From NCBI RefSeq assembly GCF_002563965.1, contig NZ_PDJF01000001.1, forward strand, positions 2,170,001 to 2,234,000: DNA of 64,000 bases, in the 5' to 3' direction. Source of the stretch: Corynebacterium renale. GTDB taxonomy: Bacteria; Actinomycetota; Actinomycetes; Mycobacteriales; Mycobacteriaceae. Both the position numbers and the translations under genes were made by a program. The notes beneath the pieces were generated by a model that was not told where the DNA came from, searched no databases, and saw nothing but the letters and a program-made list of their open reading frames with translations. Shown here one piece after another: positions 25,378 to 35,427 of the stretch; positions within the stretch are counted from its first letter, which is position 1, and each line of letters begins with the position of its first letter.

Positions 25378-28300
25378 GTGAGCAACGCCAGCATTTTCGG
25401 CCAAAACCAGTGGTTAGTGGATGAAATGTTCCAGCAGTGGAAACAGGACCCTAACTCGGTGGATAAAGAATGGGCCGACATGTTTGCCCAGCATGGAGCC
25501 CCCCAAGCATCCCAGACGGCAGGCGACGCGCCGCGTACCGCTGCTACGACTTCCAACATTCGCGCGGCAGTAAAAAACCCAGCACAGGCCCCCACCGCTA
25601 ATGACGGCAAGGGATCTGCAACTGACCGCACAGAACCGGTAAACCGCCAACCCCGTAAGGTGCGGACGAAGCCAGAGAGCCCGCTGAAGGATATTCAGGA
25701 CCTTCCTGAACCCGGCACTACACAGCTCAAGGGAACGTTCCGCGCAATCGCTAAGAACATGGATGAATCGCTGGACATCCCGACAGCGACCACCGTGCGC
25801 GATATGCCGGCACGCTTGATGTTTGAAAACCGCGCGATCATCAATGATCACCTCAAGCGCACCCACGGTGGCAAGATTTCGTTCACCCACATCATCGGCT
25901 GGGCTTTGGTCCGTGCTACGCAAATTCACCCGGCGATGAATGTCCGATACGACATCGTCGACGGCAAACCATCCGTCACCAACCCGGAACACATCAACCT
26001 GGGCTTGGCCATCGACCTTCCGCAGAAGGACGGTTCCCGAGCTCTGGTCGTGGCAGCTATCAAGGAATGTGAAACCCTCGATTTCAAGGGCTTCATCGAC
26101 GCCTACGAAGACATCGTTGCTCGTTCCCGCAAGAACAAGCTCAAGATTGACGATTTCCAGGGCGTCACCATTTCCCTGACCAACCCCGGCGGTATCGGTA
26201 CCCGTCACTCCATCCCGCGCCTCACTAAGGGCCAGGGCACCATCGTCGGCGTCGGCGCTATGGATTACCCGGCTGAATTTGCGGGTGCATCCGCTGACCG
26301 CCTGGCTGCGTTGGGCGTCGGCAAGCTAGTCACCATTACTTCTACCTATGATCACCGCGTGATTCAGGGCGCCGAGTCTGGCGAGTTCCTCCGCGAAATC
26401 TCACGACTGCTTATCGACGACGAGTTCTACGACGAAATCTTCAAAGCCCTCGAGATCCCTTACGCACCAATGCGCTGGGCTCAGGACGTTCCCAACGTAG
26501 GTATCGACAAGAACACTCGTGTCATGCAGCTGATTGAGTCCTACCGTTCCCGCGGTCACCTCATCGCTGACACTAACCCGTTGGGTTGGAAGCAGCCGGG
26601 CCTGCCCGAGCCTGACCACCGCGACCTGGATATCCACACCCACGGTCTAACCATTTGGGACCTCGACCGCACCTTTAACGTCGGAGGTTTCGGCGGTAAG
26701 GAATCCATGACCTTGCGCGAAGTCATGTCGCGACTGCGCGCGGCATACACCCGCCAGGTTGGTTCCGAATACATGCACATCATGGACAATGATGAGCGCC
26801 AGTGGCTCCAGGACCGCATCGAGGCCGGCATGCCGAAGCCGACCGTTGCAGAACAAAAGTACATCCTGCAGAAACTCAACGCTGCTGAAGCTTTCGAGAA
26901 CTTCCTGCAGACTAAGTACGTCGGCCAGAAGCGCTTCTCCCTCGAAGGTGCAGAAGCACTGATTCCACTCATGGACGCCGCGATTGACACGGCCGCTGGC
27001 CAGGGCCTTGATGAGGTTGTCATCGGCATGCCGCACCGTGGCCGCCTCAACGTTTTGTTCAACATCGTGGGCAAGCCACTTTCGGACATTTTCCACGAGT
27101 TCGAGGGCAACATGAAAGAAGGCCAGATCGGCGGATCTGGTGACGTCAAGTACCACTTGGGCGCTGAGGGCCAGCACATCCAGATGTTCGGCGACGGGGA
27201 GATCAAGGTATCTCTTGCAGCTAACCCATCCCACTTGGAAGCTGTTGATCCGGTTCTGGTCGGTATCGCACGCGCTAAGCAGGACCTTCTAGACAAGGGC
27301 GAGCAGGGCTTCTCTGTCATGCCGTTGATGCTGCACGGCGACGCATCGTTCGCCGGCCTGGGTATCGTTCAGGAAACCCTGAACATGATGGGCCTGCGTG
27401 GCTACACCGTCGGCGGCACCGTGCACATCGTGGTGAACAACCAGGTGGGCTTCACCACCACACCAGATGCGGGCCGTTCCTCCTACTACGCAACCGACCT
27501 GGCAAAGGCCTACGGTTGCCCCGTCTTCCACGTCAACGGCGACGACCCAGAGGCTGTCGTATGGGTCGGCCAGCTGGCCACGGAATACCGTCGACGCTTT
27601 GGCAAAGATGTCTTCATCGACCTCCTCTGCTACCGCCGTCGTGGCCACAACGAAGCCGATGACCCATCGATGACCCAGCCAGAGCTGTACTCCATCATCG
27701 ACGACCGCAAGAGTGTCCGTGCGCGCTACACAGAGGATCTCAGCGGCCGTGGCGACCTGAATAAGGACGACGCAGAGGCAGCGGCCCGCGACTTCCACGA
27801 CCAGATGGAAGCTGTGTTCAACGAGGTCAAGGAATCTGAGCGTTCCGGAAGCCTTGAGCAGACCGGCATCACCACCTCCCAGGAACTCACCCGTGGTTTG
27901 GATACGTCCATCACCAAGGAAGAACTGGTGGAAATTGGCCAGGCATATGCCAACGTGCCAGAAGACTTCACTGTTCACCGCCGTGTGAAGCCAGTGGCAA
28001 AGAAGCGCGCTGAATCTTCCCAGGAAGGTGGCATCGACTGGGGTTGGGCCGAGCTTGTGGCCTTTAGTTCCCTTGCTAACAATGGTCAGCTGGTTCGCCT
28101 CGCTGGTGAAGATTCTCGCCGCGGTACCTTCACCCAGCGTCACGCAGTCCTCTTCGACCCGGAAACTGGCGAAGAATACAACCCGCTCAACGCCCTGGCG
28201 GAGTCCAAGGGCAAGGGTGGCAAGTTCTTGGTCTACAACTCACCGCTCACCGAGTACGCGGGCATGGGCTTCGAATACGGCTACTCTGCAGGCAACCTTG

Positions 28301-29094
28301 ATGCCATGGTTGCCTGGGAAGCACAGTTCGGCGACTTTGCTAACGGCGCTCAGACCATCATCGACGAGTACGTCTCCTCCGGTGAAGCCAAGTGGGGCCA
28401 GCTCAACAAAGTTGTCCTGCTTCTCCCCCACGGTTACGAAGGCCAGGGTCCAGACCACTCATCGGCGCGTATTGAGCGCTTCCTGCAGCTGGCAGCTGAA
28501 GGCTCGATGACCATCACGCAGCCTTCTACGCCGGCAAACTACTTCCACCTGCTGCGTCGTCACGCACTAGGTACCATGAGCCGGCCACTGGTCGTCTTCA
28601 CGCCGAAGTCCATGCTGCGTAACAAGCACGCGGTCTCCTCCGTTGAAGACTTCACCGAGGTAAAGAAGTTCCGCTCCGTCATCAACGACACCAAGTTCGT
28701 CGATGCGAAGGGCAACGTCTCCGGCGACGTGGAGAAGGTCAAGCGCATCCTGCTCGTCTCCGGCAAGCTTGCTTGGGAGCTTGAGGATCGCCGCAACAAG
28801 GATGAGCGCGACGACATCGCAATCGTGCGCATCGAAATGCTGCACCCGATTCCATTCAACCGTCTCAAGGAAGCATTCGATACCTACCCGAATGCCGAGG
28901 AAATCGTGTTCTGCCAGGATGAGCCAGCAAACCAAGGCCCATGGCCATTCCTGAACGAGCACCTGCCGGAGCTTATTCCGGATATGCTGCCGATGCGCCG
29001 CGTATCGCGCCGTGCGCAGTCCTCTACTGCAACCGGTATCGCCAAGGTCCACCAGGCTGAACAGAAGGCTCTGCTCAACGAGATCTTCGAGTAA
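25378..29094 (+). CDS. odhA: 2-oxoglutarate dehydrogenase E2-E1 fusion OdhA
   Basis: 1238 residues, GTG start. Order: short N-terminal segment beginning [15 protein letters not shown], an Ala/Pro linker to about residue 110, an acyltransferase (E2-type) domain to about 340 with its active-site block [12 protein letters not shown] (His326), then the thiamine-diphosphate E1 domain with [17 protein letters not shown] and [10 protein letters not shown]. No lipoyl domain is present, as in the corynebacterial and mycobacterial proteins (OdhA/KGD), which use the lipoyl domains of the pyruvate dehydrogenase E2 in a mixed complex. It converts 2-oxoglutarate to succinyl-CoA in the TCA cycle, and the family is inhibited by the FHA protein OdhI. 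Length is close to the 1221 residues of C. glutamicum OdhA. Confidence 0.96.
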   Translation: MSNASIFGQNQWLVDEMFQQWKQDPNSVDKEWADMFAQHGAPQASQTAGDAPRTAATTSNIRAAVKNPAQAPTANDGKGSATDRTEPVNRQPRKVRTKPESPLKDIQDLPEPGTTQLKGTFRAIAKNMDESLDIPTATTVRDMPARLMFENRAIINDHLKRTHGGKISFTHIIGWALVRATQIHPAMNVRYDIVDGKPSVTNPEHINLGLAIDLPQKDGSRALVVAAIKECETLDFKGFIDAYEDIVARSRKNKLKIDDFQGVTISLTNPGGIGTRHSIPRLTKGQGTIVGVGAMDYPAEFAGASADRLAALGVGKLVTITSTYDHRVIQGAESGEFLREISRLLIDDEFYDEIFKALEIPYAPMRWAQDVPNVGIDKNTRVMQLIESYRSRGHLIADTNPLGWKQPGLPEPDHRDLDIHTHGLTIWDLDRTFNVGGFGGKESMTLREVMSRLRAAYTRQVGSEYMHIMDNDERQWLQDRIEAGMPKPTVAEQKYILQKLNAAEAFENFLQTKYVGQKRFSLEGAEALIPLMDAAIDTAAGQGLDEVVIGMPHRGRLNVLFNIVGKPLSDIFHEFEGNMKEGQIGGSGDVKYHLGAEGQHIQMFGDGEIKVSLAANPSHLEAVDPVLVGIARAKQDLLDKGEQGFSVMPLMLHGDASFAGLGIVQETLNMMGLRGYTVGGTVHIVVNNQVGFTTTPDAGRSSYYATDLAKAYGCPVFHVNGDDPEAVVWVGQLATEYRRRFGKDVFIDLLCYRRRGHNEADDPSMTQPELYSIIDDRKSVRARYTEDLSGRGDLNKDDAEAAARDFHDQMEAVFNEVKESERSGSLEQTGITTSQELTRGLDTSITKEELVEIGQAYANVPEDFTVHRRVKPVAKKRAESSQEGGIDWGWAELVAFSSLANNGQLVRLAGEDSRRGTFTQRHAVLFDPETGEEYNPLNALAESKGKGGKFLVYNSPLTEYAGMGFEYGYSAGNLDAMVAWEAQFGDFANGAQTIIDEYVSSGEAKWGQLNKVVLLLPHGYEGQGPDHSSARIERFLQLAAEGSMTITQPSTPANYFHLLRRHALGTMSRPLVVFTPKSMLRNKHAVSSVEDFTEVKKFRSVINDTKFVDAKGNVSGDVEKVKRILLVSGKLAWELEDRRNKDERDDIAIVRIEMLHPIPFNRLKEAFDTYPNAEEIVFCQDEPANQGPWPFLNEHLPELIPDMLPMRRVSRRAQSSTATGIAKVHQAEQKALLNEIFE

Positions 29095-29126
29095 CAGTCA
29101 CCCCGACGCAGATACAGCGCCGGACA

Positions 29127-29161
29127 AAAGTGGGGCTCCCCTTTACGGGGAGCCCCACTTT
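29127..29161. terminator. Strong bidirectional terminator after odhA
   Basis: AAAGTGGGGCTCCCC (29127-29141) and its exact complement (29147-29161) around a five-base loop. The A-run and T-run at the two ends let it serve both odhA and the convergent lipoprotein gene. Confidence 0.9.
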
Positions 29162-29195
29162 CATAGCTATACCGCTGACACGCTGCGGCAGAAGT

Positions 29196-29972
29196 TTAGA
29201 CCCGAGCGTTCGGCGACTTTTCCATATGCCCAATGTTGGCGTCGAACCAGGCATTGACCACTTCACGCAGCGTCGAAGGGTCGCGTGTATCGGCAACCAA
29301 CTCCTCGAGGTCCTCCTCTGTGATGAGGCGAATGATGACCGTTATCGCGTCCTGGGCATAGCGGTCCAACTTGGTTTTACGGAAAATTGCAACCAAGTTT
29401 TGGGGTAACTCTTCTTGGTATTGGTACCCAGTGTCGTAGTTGCACCCAGAGGTCGGCGAAGGGTCCGTGGTCTCGAAGGCGTCGGGCAGCGTGCCGGCTA
29501 ACGTTTCTAGCGTGAGTTCAGCGGCTGCAACGTCGCCCGGGTCTCCGACAGTCTCGAAAGCGGAAGCAGGCGACTCTGTCGTGTGCCCCGTGGTGTGCTT
29601 CCCGGAGGACGTACCGCCGTAGATTTCGTCGAGAAGCGGCTCTACCATCTGCGGGGCAGTGTCAACCAGCATCGACCCGGTGCACACTGTGAACAAGTCA
29701 ACGGTCGGGTCGGTAAACCATGCTTCTGGTTCCTCGGCGGGGTCTGCGACGACTCGAACTGTTGACTCGTACCCGGTTTCGTAGAGGACCCGCTGGAAGA
29801 GAGTAGCCATGACCATGTGGTCGGGGCGGTCGACTCTGGCGGCGATGGTGATGGGAACCTTCGGGTCAGATATGTAATCTGCCCGTGGTTCTACTTCACT
29901 GCATGCACTGAGGCCAAGAGCTGCGGAGCACACAATCGCTACGCCGAGCGTACGAAACCGGGAAAAACGCAT
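29196..29972 (-). CDS. Lipoprotein, distantly OpuAC-like solute-binding fold
   Basis: 258 residues. Signal peptide with a lipobox (GLSAC, Cys at about residue 24), so a lipid-anchored exported protein. The C-terminal segment (PQNLVAIFRKTKLDRYAQ then ITEEDLEELVAD and REVVNAWFDAN) resembles the closing part of OpuAC-type betaine/choline binding proteins, and the N-terminal part (VPITIAARVDRPDHMVMATLFQ) could be their first strand-helix. The Ser/Thr-rich middle and the lack of an adjacent ABC permease make the assignment tentative. The stop is followed by the shared terminator with odhA. Confidence 0.6.
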   Translation of the reverse strand: MRFSRFRTLGVAIVCSAALGLSACSEVEPRADYISDPKVPITIAARVDRPDHMVMATLFQRVLYETGYESTVRVVADPAEEPEAWFTDPTVDLFTVCTGSMLVDTAPQMVEPLLDEIYGGTSSGKHTTGHTTESPASAFETVGDPGDVAAAELTLETLAGTLPDAFETTDPSPTSGCNYDTGYQYQEELPQNLVAIFRKTKLDRYAQDAITVIIRLITEEDLEELVADTRDPSTLREVVNAWFDANIGHMEKSPNARV

Positions 29973-30008
29973 ACTTTTACTGTACTGGCCTTTGGCTGGG
30001 TGGCGGGT

Positions 30009-30569
30009 TTAGGCCTGGGAATCCGGGGTGGTGTCTTCCTCAGCGGATTCACGTGGTGCTTGCTGGGCAGGGTACCCGCTCTGTGCTGGGGTTCCGTACT
30101 GCATTGCTGCGATTGCGTCGCGAGCCTTAGTTGCCAGTGCTGGGTCACACAGCAGGTCGTAGCGGCCAGCAACAATGGTGGTTGCGGAAGTGAAATCGCG
30201 GGCTCCCCCGCTCATTGCGTACGGGACTGCGGCCATGATGATGCCGAAGATTGCACCCATGATTACACCGGTCAGAATCGGGCCAAAGAAGCCTCCGCCG
30301 AAAATGCCCAGCAGGAGGCCAATGAAAATACCGATCCAGGCGCCGGACAGTGCTCCGGAGCCGATAACCTTGCCCCAGGTCAGGCGGCCAGTGACATTTT
30401 CAACTTCCAGCAAGTCCACGCCGACGATCGTTAGGGCATCAACCGGAAATTCTTGATCAGAAAGCTTATCGACGGCCGCTTGGGCGTCAAGGTAGGACTC
30501 AAAACTGCCAACTGGCCAGCCACTCGGGCGCTGCCGCGTATGTGGTGCAGGGGTTCGATTATTAGCCAT
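30009..30569 (-). CDS. General stress protein 17M-like membrane protein
   Basis: 186 residues. N-terminal domain (about 15-60, GSFESYLDAQAAVDKLSDQEFPVDALTIVGVDL) matches the heat-induced/general stress 17M (YflT) domain. It is followed by a Gly-rich hydrophobic hairpin of two membrane helices (about 80-125, IGIFIGLLLGIFGGGFFG), and a Pro/Gln/Ala tail. Start ATG 30569 has the ribosome site GAGGAAAA; a longer ORF upstream lacks one. Function unknown; such proteins are usually stress-inducible. Divergent from mrp. Confidence 0.7.
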   Translation of the reverse strand: MANNRTPAPHTRQRPSGWPVGSFESYLDAQAAVDKLSDQEFPVDALTIVGVDLLEVENVTGRLTWGKVIGSGALSGAWIGIFIGLLLGIFGGGFFGPILTGVIMGAIFGIIMAAVPYAMSGGARDFTSATTIVAGRYDLLCDPALATKARDAIAAMQYGTPAQSGYPAQQAPRESAEEDTTPDSQA

Positions 30570-30734
30570 ATTTTCCTCAATTCTTGACAAATCTCGCGCA
30601 CATTTTTGTTGTGCCTTCAACAAGTTCAACGGATGACTGGCGTATTTTGTTCCGGTTTAGACACAAGAATGTCCCTCTGCGCATGTGGTGTGAAGGGAGG
30701 TAGCCCTGACCTGCCCTCGAATAGTAAAAACCGC

Positions 30735-30750
30735 TACAGTAGGCACTGTT
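30735..30750 (+). promoter_or_regulatory. Promoter of a probably leaderless mrp transcript
   Basis: TACAGT (30735-30740) fits the corynebacterial -10 and ends 10 bases before the mrp ATG. No Shine-Dalgarno lies between, which suggests transcription starts at or next to the ATG. Confidence 0.5.
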
Positions 30751-31878
30751 ATGGCTACTGTTACTGAATCCGCGGTTCAGGAAGCACTGTCCCGCGTAGA
30801 AGACCCCGAACTGAATCGCCCACTCACCGAGCTGGGCATGGTGAAGTCGGTCTCCGTCGATGGCTCGGACGTTGCAATTGAGTTGTACCTGACCATCGCT
30901 GGCTGCCCGATGAAAAACACCATCCAAACCAACGCTGAGGCTGCGGTCAAAGAGATTGAGGGGGTGGGCAATGTTTCTATCACAATGGAGCCGATGAACG
31001 ATGATCAGCGTCGCGAACTTCGTAATAAGTTGCGCGGTTCTAACGCTGAGCCTCAGATTCCGTTTGCGCAGCCAGAGTCCACTACTCGCGTATTCGCCGT
31101 TGCTTCCGGCAAGGGCGGCGTGGGCAAGTCCTCCGTGACAGCCAACTTAGCGTGCGCGTTGGCAGAAAAAGGCCTACGCGTCGGTATCGTCGATGCCGAT
31201 ATTTATGGGCACAGCATCCCTACCCTCATGGGGTCAGACCAACAGCCCACCGTGATGGAGGAAGACATGATTCTTCCCCCGATCTCACACGGCGTGAAGC
31301 TCATTTCGATTGGCCACTTTGTCCAAGGTAATGCGCCAGTAGTGTGGCGCGGCCCCATGTTGCACCGTGCTATCCAGCAATTCCTCACGGATATTTACTG
31401 GGGTGACTTGGATATCCTGCTTCTGGACCTTCCTCCGGGAACGGGTGACGTCGCCATCTCTATCGCGCAGCTTATCCCGAATGCGGAGTTGCTCATCGTG
31501 ACTACGCCTCAGGCGGCCGCGGCGGAGGTTGCAGAACGCGCTGGCTCGATTTCCCAGCAGACGCGCCAGCGTATCGCAGGCGTTATCGAAAACATGTCTG
31601 CAATGGTCATGCCCGATGGTTCCACGATGGAGATTTTTGGCTCCGGTGGCGGACAGAAGGTTGCAGACCGCTTAAGTGTGCTGACAGGGTCCGATGTCGA
31701 GCTCATGGGATCGATTCCGTTGGATCCCTCCCTGCGCCAGCATGGCGATACCGGCAAGCCTGTTGTACTGGCTGACCCGGAGTCTCCTGCGGCGAAGGAA
31801 TTTGCCAAGATTACAGACCAGCTTGTGGTACGCAAGCAGTCGCTAGCCGGACGTCCTCTTGGGTTGAACGTTCAGTAA
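30751..31878 (+). CDS. mrp: Mrp/ApbC family iron-sulfur carrier ATPase
   Basis: 375 residues. N-terminal MIP18/DUF59 domain (about 5-75, VEDPELNRPLTELGMV), then a P-loop ATPase with the deviant Walker A GKGGVGKSS near 118 and the MinD-like block DLPPGTGDV. The family binds and transfers Fe-S clusters. The C-terminal CxxC pair that bridges the cluster in E. coli Mrp/ApbC is absent here: the matching segment reads ENMSAMVMPDGSTMEIFG. To my knowledge this is common in actinobacterial members. Located next to tatB and sigE as in related genomes. Confidence 0.9.
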   Translation: MATVTESAVQEALSRVEDPELNRPLTELGMVKSVSVDGSDVAIELYLTIAGCPMKNTIQTNAEAAVKEIEGVGNVSITMEPMNDDQRRELRNKLRGSNAEPQIPFAQPESTTRVFAVASGKGGVGKSSVTANLACALAEKGLRVGIVDADIYGHSIPTLMGSDQQPTVMEEDMILPPISHGVKLISIGHFVQGNAPVVWRGPMLHRAIQQFLTDIYWGDLDILLLDLPPGTGDVAISIAQLIPNAELLIVTTPQAAAAEVAERAGSISQQTRQRIAGVIENMSAMVMPDGSTMEIFGSGGGQKVADRLSVLTGSDVELMGSIPLDPSLRQHGDTGKPVVLADPESPAAKEFAKITDQLVVRKQSLAGRPLGLNVQ

Positions 31879-31886
31879 TCCGAAGA

Positions 31887-31912
31887 AACCTCCCAGTCAT
31901 CACTGGGAGGTT
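31887..31912. terminator. Terminator between convergent mrp and tatB
   Basis: AACCTCCCAGT-CATC-ACTGGGAGGTT followed by TT on the plus strand and preceded by AAA, so usable in both directions. Confidence 0.9.
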
Positions 31913-31917
31913 TTGTG

Positions 31918-32466
31918 TTACATGATGTCGCCCCACGAAAAGCCGCCGTGTAGTCCGGGGTCCCGGTGTGCTGCCGGCCGTGGCGCCGGTGCAGGCTGCG
32001 GTTGCGGAGGCTGTGGTGGAGTTTCTTCCTGCTGGCTCTTCAACTGAATTCGCTGGGTACCTGGCCGTGGCGCTGGCACCGTGGGGGTGCGATCGACGGC
32101 TTCTCCCCCAGTACGACGTGCTTCGCGGCGGTGCGCTTCCCCGGCTGTGGGGGCTTCTTCCATGAGTTTCTTTGGGTCGAAGTCGTCGAGGAAGGACTCG
32201 TCGTCGTCGAAAAGCGCTTTGGTGAGCGCCCGCTTCGGTCCCATTGCGCGCCATTTCGCTACTTCGGCAAGTGGCTTACGGAATTCGTCGAATTCTTCGC
32301 CGAATTCACCGTTCATTTCTTTTTTAGCGTTGTTAATGGCTTTGCGCGCGGCGTAGATGGCAGCGCGCACGTCTTGGATGACACCAGGGAGTTTTTCAGG
32401 GCCGATAATGATAATGCCAACAACGACGACCATGAAGATTTCCAGCCAGCCGATGTTTTGGAACAC
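31918..32466 (-). CDS. tatB: Twin-arginine translocase subunit TatB
   Basis: 182 residues, GTG start with a GAGGCGG ribosome site. A single N-terminal membrane helix (residues 7-22) ends in [14 protein letters not shown], the TatA/B hinge and amphipathic helix signature; the following charged helix and long tail indicate TatB rather than TatA. The C-terminal about 80 residues are Pro/Gln-rich and disordered. It works with TatC to recognise folded proteins carrying twin-arginine signals. Downstream of sigE and its anti-sigma factor. In mycobacteria an htrA-type protease gene lies between the anti-sigma gene and tatB; it is missing here. Confidence 0.93.
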   Translation of the reverse strand: MFQNIGWLEIFMVVVVGIIIIGPEKLPGVIQDVRAAIYAARKAINNAKKEMNGEFGEEFDEFRKPLAEVAKWRAMGPKRALTKALFDDDESFLDDFDPKKLMEEAPTAGEAHRREARRTGGEAVDRTPTVPAPRPGTQRIQLKSQQEETPPQPPQPQPAPAPRPAAHRDPGLHGGFSWGDIM

Positions 32467-32530
32467 GTTGTACCGCCTCTAACGTTGAACTATTTTCCAC
32501 CACCCGAGTGGAGCGCCTTAAAAGTGTAGT

Positions 32531-32944
32531 TTACGCCCCGCCGGTCGATTTCTTTAACGTCCGCAAGAGCGTCTCAACTTTATCCAACATCTCTTCGGGC
32601 TTCGGACATGGAGTATCTGACGCGTCGGGGCCTGGGCCACACTTGTGGGCAATACCCGTGAGTTTCGCAAGCAGATCGTCTGAGGCACGCACTTCGTCGG
32701 AGGTATTGCAGAAGTTTAAGGCCTCGGAAGCCGCGCGTTGGGTACGGACTTCGTGGGCGCATTCTTCGCACTGCAGCAGGTGCAGGTGCGCGCGCTTCCG
32801 GGCAACCGGGCTGAGTTCACAATCCACGTAGGCGGCGATTGCTTCAGGCGCTAGGTGATCCACACTGAACAACACTTTTTTTGCGTGCTGGAGAATCAGC
32901 TCCGCTTTCGCCCGATTCTTGGGGCTATGTGGCGTTGTCGTCAC
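32531..32944 (-). CDS. cseE: Zinc-binding anti-sigma factor of SigE (CseE/RseA)
   Basis: 137 residues from the GTG at 32944, which has GGAGGG seven bases upstream. The ZAS motif H-x3-C-x2-C is present (His55, Cys59, Cys62: HLLQCEEC) within an alpha-helical N-terminal domain that in this family clamps the ECF sigma factor. A Cys-rich C-terminal half (CNTSDE, HKCGPG, DTPCPKP) has three additional cysteines. No membrane helix, so it is cytosolic as in actinobacterial RseA/CseE. Directly downstream of sigE on the same strand, about 100 bases away. Likely released by surface or redox stress. Confidence 0.85.
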   Translation of the reverse strand: MTTTPHSPKNRAKAELILQHAKKVLFSVDHLAPEAIAAYVDCELSPVARKRAHLHLLQCEECAHEVRTQRAASEALNFCNTSDEVRASDDLLAKLTGIAHKCGPGPDASDTPCPKPEEMLDKVETLLRTLKKSTGGA

Positions 32945-33046
32945 AGGTCCCTCCTTCCGCACGCTCGCTTACGGTCCAACTCAATTCCCCACCATAGACT
33001 TTTCTTAGGAAGCGTGACGCGCTTGCCGCCACGCCGTGCCACATGA

Positions 33047-33718
33047 CTAAGCGTTGGCGGGAATGAGAAGCCGGGCGTCTTCGCTTGCCTCGGCGGCAGC
33101 CTCGAGATAGGTGCGCATTTGTGCACGGCCGCGGTGGATGCGGGAACGGACGGTCCCCATCTTCACGCCTAGGGTTCCGGCGATTTCCTCGTAGCTCATT
33201 CCTACGACGTCACAGAGCACCACTGCGACGCGGAAGTCAGGGCTCAAGTTGTCGAGGGCTTCCTGCAGGACAGGCGTCAGATTGTTCACGGTGTAGGCCT
33301 GTTCCGGCGTCATGTCGTTACCGGGGACGCGTTCATAATCCTCCGGCAATGCTTCCATCCTGATCGTCTGGCGATGGCGAACCATATCCAGGAACAGGTT
33401 TGTAGTAATGCGGTGTAGCCAGCCGCGGAACGTTCCAGCCTTGTAATGCTTGAGCGAGCGGAAGACACGCATGAAGGTTTCTTGGGTGAGGTCTTCTGCG
33501 TCTTGCTGGTTACCGCTGAGACGGAATGCAAGGCGATAGACGCTATCGGCGTGTTGCCGAACTAATTCTTCCCATGCTGGCATCTCCGCTAGGCCAGCAT
33601 CAAAGGCGTCGGTCCCCACGAGTTCTTCATCTGTAGTGGCACTGTGCGCGTGAGCCACCTCCGCCGGTTCTGGGGCAGGCTCAGATGTAGGGCGCTCATT
33701 CGCTCGTGGGATGGTCAT
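33047..33718 (-). CDS. sigE: ECF RNA polymerase sigma factor SigE
   Basis: 223 residues. Sigma region 2 ([24 protein letters not shown], about 82-105) and region 4 ([23 protein letters not shown]) are clear. The N-terminal about 65 residues are an Ala/Glu/Pro-rich extension, as in mycobacterial SigE. Start ATG 33718 was taken ([10 protein letters not shown]); the much longer frame upstream overlaps the divergent methyltransferase and is not coding. In the family SigE drives the envelope-stress response. Followed by its anti-sigma factor and tatB. A possible -10 just before the ATG suggests a leaderless or short-leader transcript. Confidence 0.94.
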   Translation of the reverse strand: MTIPRANERPTSEPAPEPAEVAHAHSATTDEELVGTDAFDAGLAEMPAWEELVRQHADSVYRLAFRLSGNQQDAEDLTQETFMRVFRSLKHYKAGTFRGWLHRITTNLFLDMVRHRQTIRMEALPEDYERVPGNDMTPEQAYTVNNLTPVLQEALDNLSPDFRVAVVLCDVVGMSYEEIAGTLGVKMGTVRSRIHRGRAQMRTYLEAAAEASEDARLLIPANA

Positions 33719-33881
33719 GCTTATATATTGTGCCGAACGTTTCTGCACATGGCCAATCAAAAGGTGTAAAAGCTCCTGTGAGTACGCTTCATCTCCCCCA
33801 ACTGCAACTGTGGCCCCAGTTTTAGGCCGGTTCCGCGAGTGGCACGGCCCGCTTGACCCACTGCTGTTTACACTAGGCAGC

Positions 33882-34571
33882 GTGACTGATTCTGCTTTCA
33901 ACGCTTTAGAAGAGCTTATCGCTACCACCGGATTGTCTGCGTCCGAGGATGCAGGAGATACCCCTGCAACGGGACCGCGCGCTGCGATGACCGTTGCCCG
34001 CGAGCACGCCACCGAATTCGGTTTGCATGCTCCTACCGAATCCGCCGGCGCTTTACTGCGCACTGTGGCTGCCGCGTGCCGCGCAGAGAAGTCCTCGGGT
34101 GTCATTGCTATTACCCCGGCGGCAGCAGTCGTGGCGTTGTATTTGGCTGAGGGCATTTCCGAAAAGCATTCGATTACATGCATCGATCCAGAGGTCGAGC
34201 ACCAGAAGGCGGCCAAGTCCGCGATGCAGCAGGCTGGCTACGGCTCTGCGAAAGCGCGTTACCTGACCTCGCGTCCGCTGGATGTCTTGGGCCGTTTAGC
34301 CGCTGACAGCTACCACGTGATTTACGCCGATGTGGCGCCACTAGATATGCGCGCCACGTTCGATGCCTGTTGGCCGCTGCTCACACAGGGTGGGACAATT
34401 ATCTTCGCTCATTCGCTTCTCGACGCCACGATCGCCGACGACAACCGCGTGGACCGAGACACCGTCGCCGCCCGAGACATGTTCGCTTTTGTCAACGGAC
34501 TCGACCCGGAAGAACACGTTGTTACTCATCTGCCGATCGCTTCTGGCCTGACGCTTATCACGCGTCGGTAG
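33882..34571 (+). CDS. SAM-dependent O-methyltransferase, SigE-linked
   Basis: 229 residues from the GTG at 33882 ([11 protein letters not shown]). Rossmann-type methyltransferase of the caffeoyl-CoA/catechol O-methyltransferase group: SAM strand ([20 protein letters not shown]), acidic end of strand 2 ([11 protein letters not shown]) and metal-site-like DVAPLD and DNRVDRD segments. Divergent from sigE in the same arrangement as Rv1220c-sigE in M. tuberculosis. Its substrate is unknown. A TACACT box at 33869-33874 lies seven bases before the GTG, and no ribosome site is seen, so a leaderless transcript is likely. Confidence 0.8.
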   Translation: MTDSAFNALEELIATTGLSASEDAGDTPATGPRAAMTVAREHATEFGLHAPTESAGALLRTVAAACRAEKSSGVIAITPAAAVVALYLAEGISEKHSITCIDPEVEHQKAAKSAMQQAGYGSAKARYLTSRPLDVLGRLAADSYHVIYADVAPLDMRATFDACWPLLTQGGTIIFAHSLLDATIADDNRVDRDTVAARDMFAFVNGLDPEEHVVTHLPIASGLTLITRR

Positions 34572-34588
34572 GGCGTCGATAAGCCTCC

Positions 34589-34626
34589 ATCCCGTTGCGC
34601 ACTGTCGGTGCCGGCGGGATTTTCTT
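34589..34626 (+). terminator. Terminator after the O-methyltransferase gene
   Basis: ATCCCG pairs with CGGGAT around an inner GCAC/GTGC helix, followed by TTTCTTTT. Ends just before the alsD start. Confidence 0.75.
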
Positions 34627-34647
34627 TTGGTGACTACTGTGGTGGCC

Positions 34648-35385
34648 ATGGCACATGAAAACTTCCCACAGCAGAGGCATAGCATCTTCCAGAATTCACT
34701 CATGTCGGCGCTGTTGGATGGGATTTATGATGGCGAAATGACAGTCGGTGAACTGCTCGGGCACGGCAACTTCGGCATCGGAACTTTTGATGCCCTCGAC
34801 GGCGAAATGATCGTCCTCGACGGGACCTGCTACCAGGTGCGCGGAGATGGTTCAGCGGAGGTTGCTAGTTTTGAGCAGAAGTCCCCTTTCACCGTCATGA
34901 CGAACTTCGTCCCGCGTATTTCGGCAACGCCTCCGCCTGGCCTAAAACGCTCTGAGCTTTCGGAATTCATCGATTCCATGCAGCCGAGTGAAAACTTTAT
35001 GTACGCTGTTCGCATAACCGGCACTTTTGCTGATGTGACCGTGCGAACGGTCACGAAGCAAGAAAAACCGTACCGGCCTATGGTGGAGGCAACTGGCGAT
35101 GATGCCGAGCTGCATTTCACTGATGTTGCCGGGGTAATCGGCGGGTTCCGTACTCCTATCTATGAGAAAGGAATCGGGGTTCCTGGTTGCCACGTGCACT
35201 TTATCGATAGTGCGCGGTCCCGAGGCGGACATGTTCTGGACTTCACCCTCACCGAGGGCGTCGTAGAACTGTGCCCCGGAACGAACCTGGAGTTACATCT
35301 GCCGCTGACCACAGCCTTTGGTGCAGCGGACTTGTCTCCACAGGATTTGGATGACCAAATCCACCGCACAGAAGTGAAGAGTTAA
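34648..35385 (+). CDS. alsD: Alpha-acetolactate decarboxylase
   Basis: 245 residues. Family blocks LMSALLDGIYDGEMTVGELL, GHGNFGIGTFDALDGEM and the zinc-binding cluster GCHVHFIDSARSRGGH (His182, His184, His195) are all present, and the conserved Arg/Glu in the pocket appear intact, so it should be active. It converts alpha-acetolactate to acetoin, diverting pyruvate from acid formation and from branched-chain amino acid synthesis. The ATG at 34648 is preferred; TTG/GTG codons up to 21 bases upstream are possible. No acetolactate synthase gene is adjacent, so the biosynthetic ilvB enzyme may supply the substrate. It precedes the GH32-like gene by 42 bases. Confidence 0.92.
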   Translation: MAHENFPQQRHSIFQNSLMSALLDGIYDGEMTVGELLGHGNFGIGTFDALDGEMIVLDGTCYQVRGDGSAEVASFEQKSPFTVMTNFVPRISATPPPGLKRSELSEFIDSMQPSENFMYAVRITGTFADVTVRTVTKQEKPYRPMVEATGDDAELHFTDVAGVIGGFRTPIYEKGIGVPGCHVHFIDSARSRGGHVLDFTLTEGVVELCPGTNLELHLPLTTAFGAADLSPQDLDDQIHRTEVKS

Positions 35386-35427
35386 CTACCGTACGCCACG
35401 CTGACTAGTACACGAGAGGTCCCTACA

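Noticed and set aside
27289..28143. Long open frame (284 codons) antisense to odhA
   Set aside because: It mirrors the codon bias of the E1 domain on the other strand, has no ribosome site and no recognisable domain.
33719..34216. N-terminal extension of sigE to 34216
   Set aside because: The extra frame lies antisense to the O-methyltransferase and resembles no sigma factor; the start at 33718 gives the usual family length.
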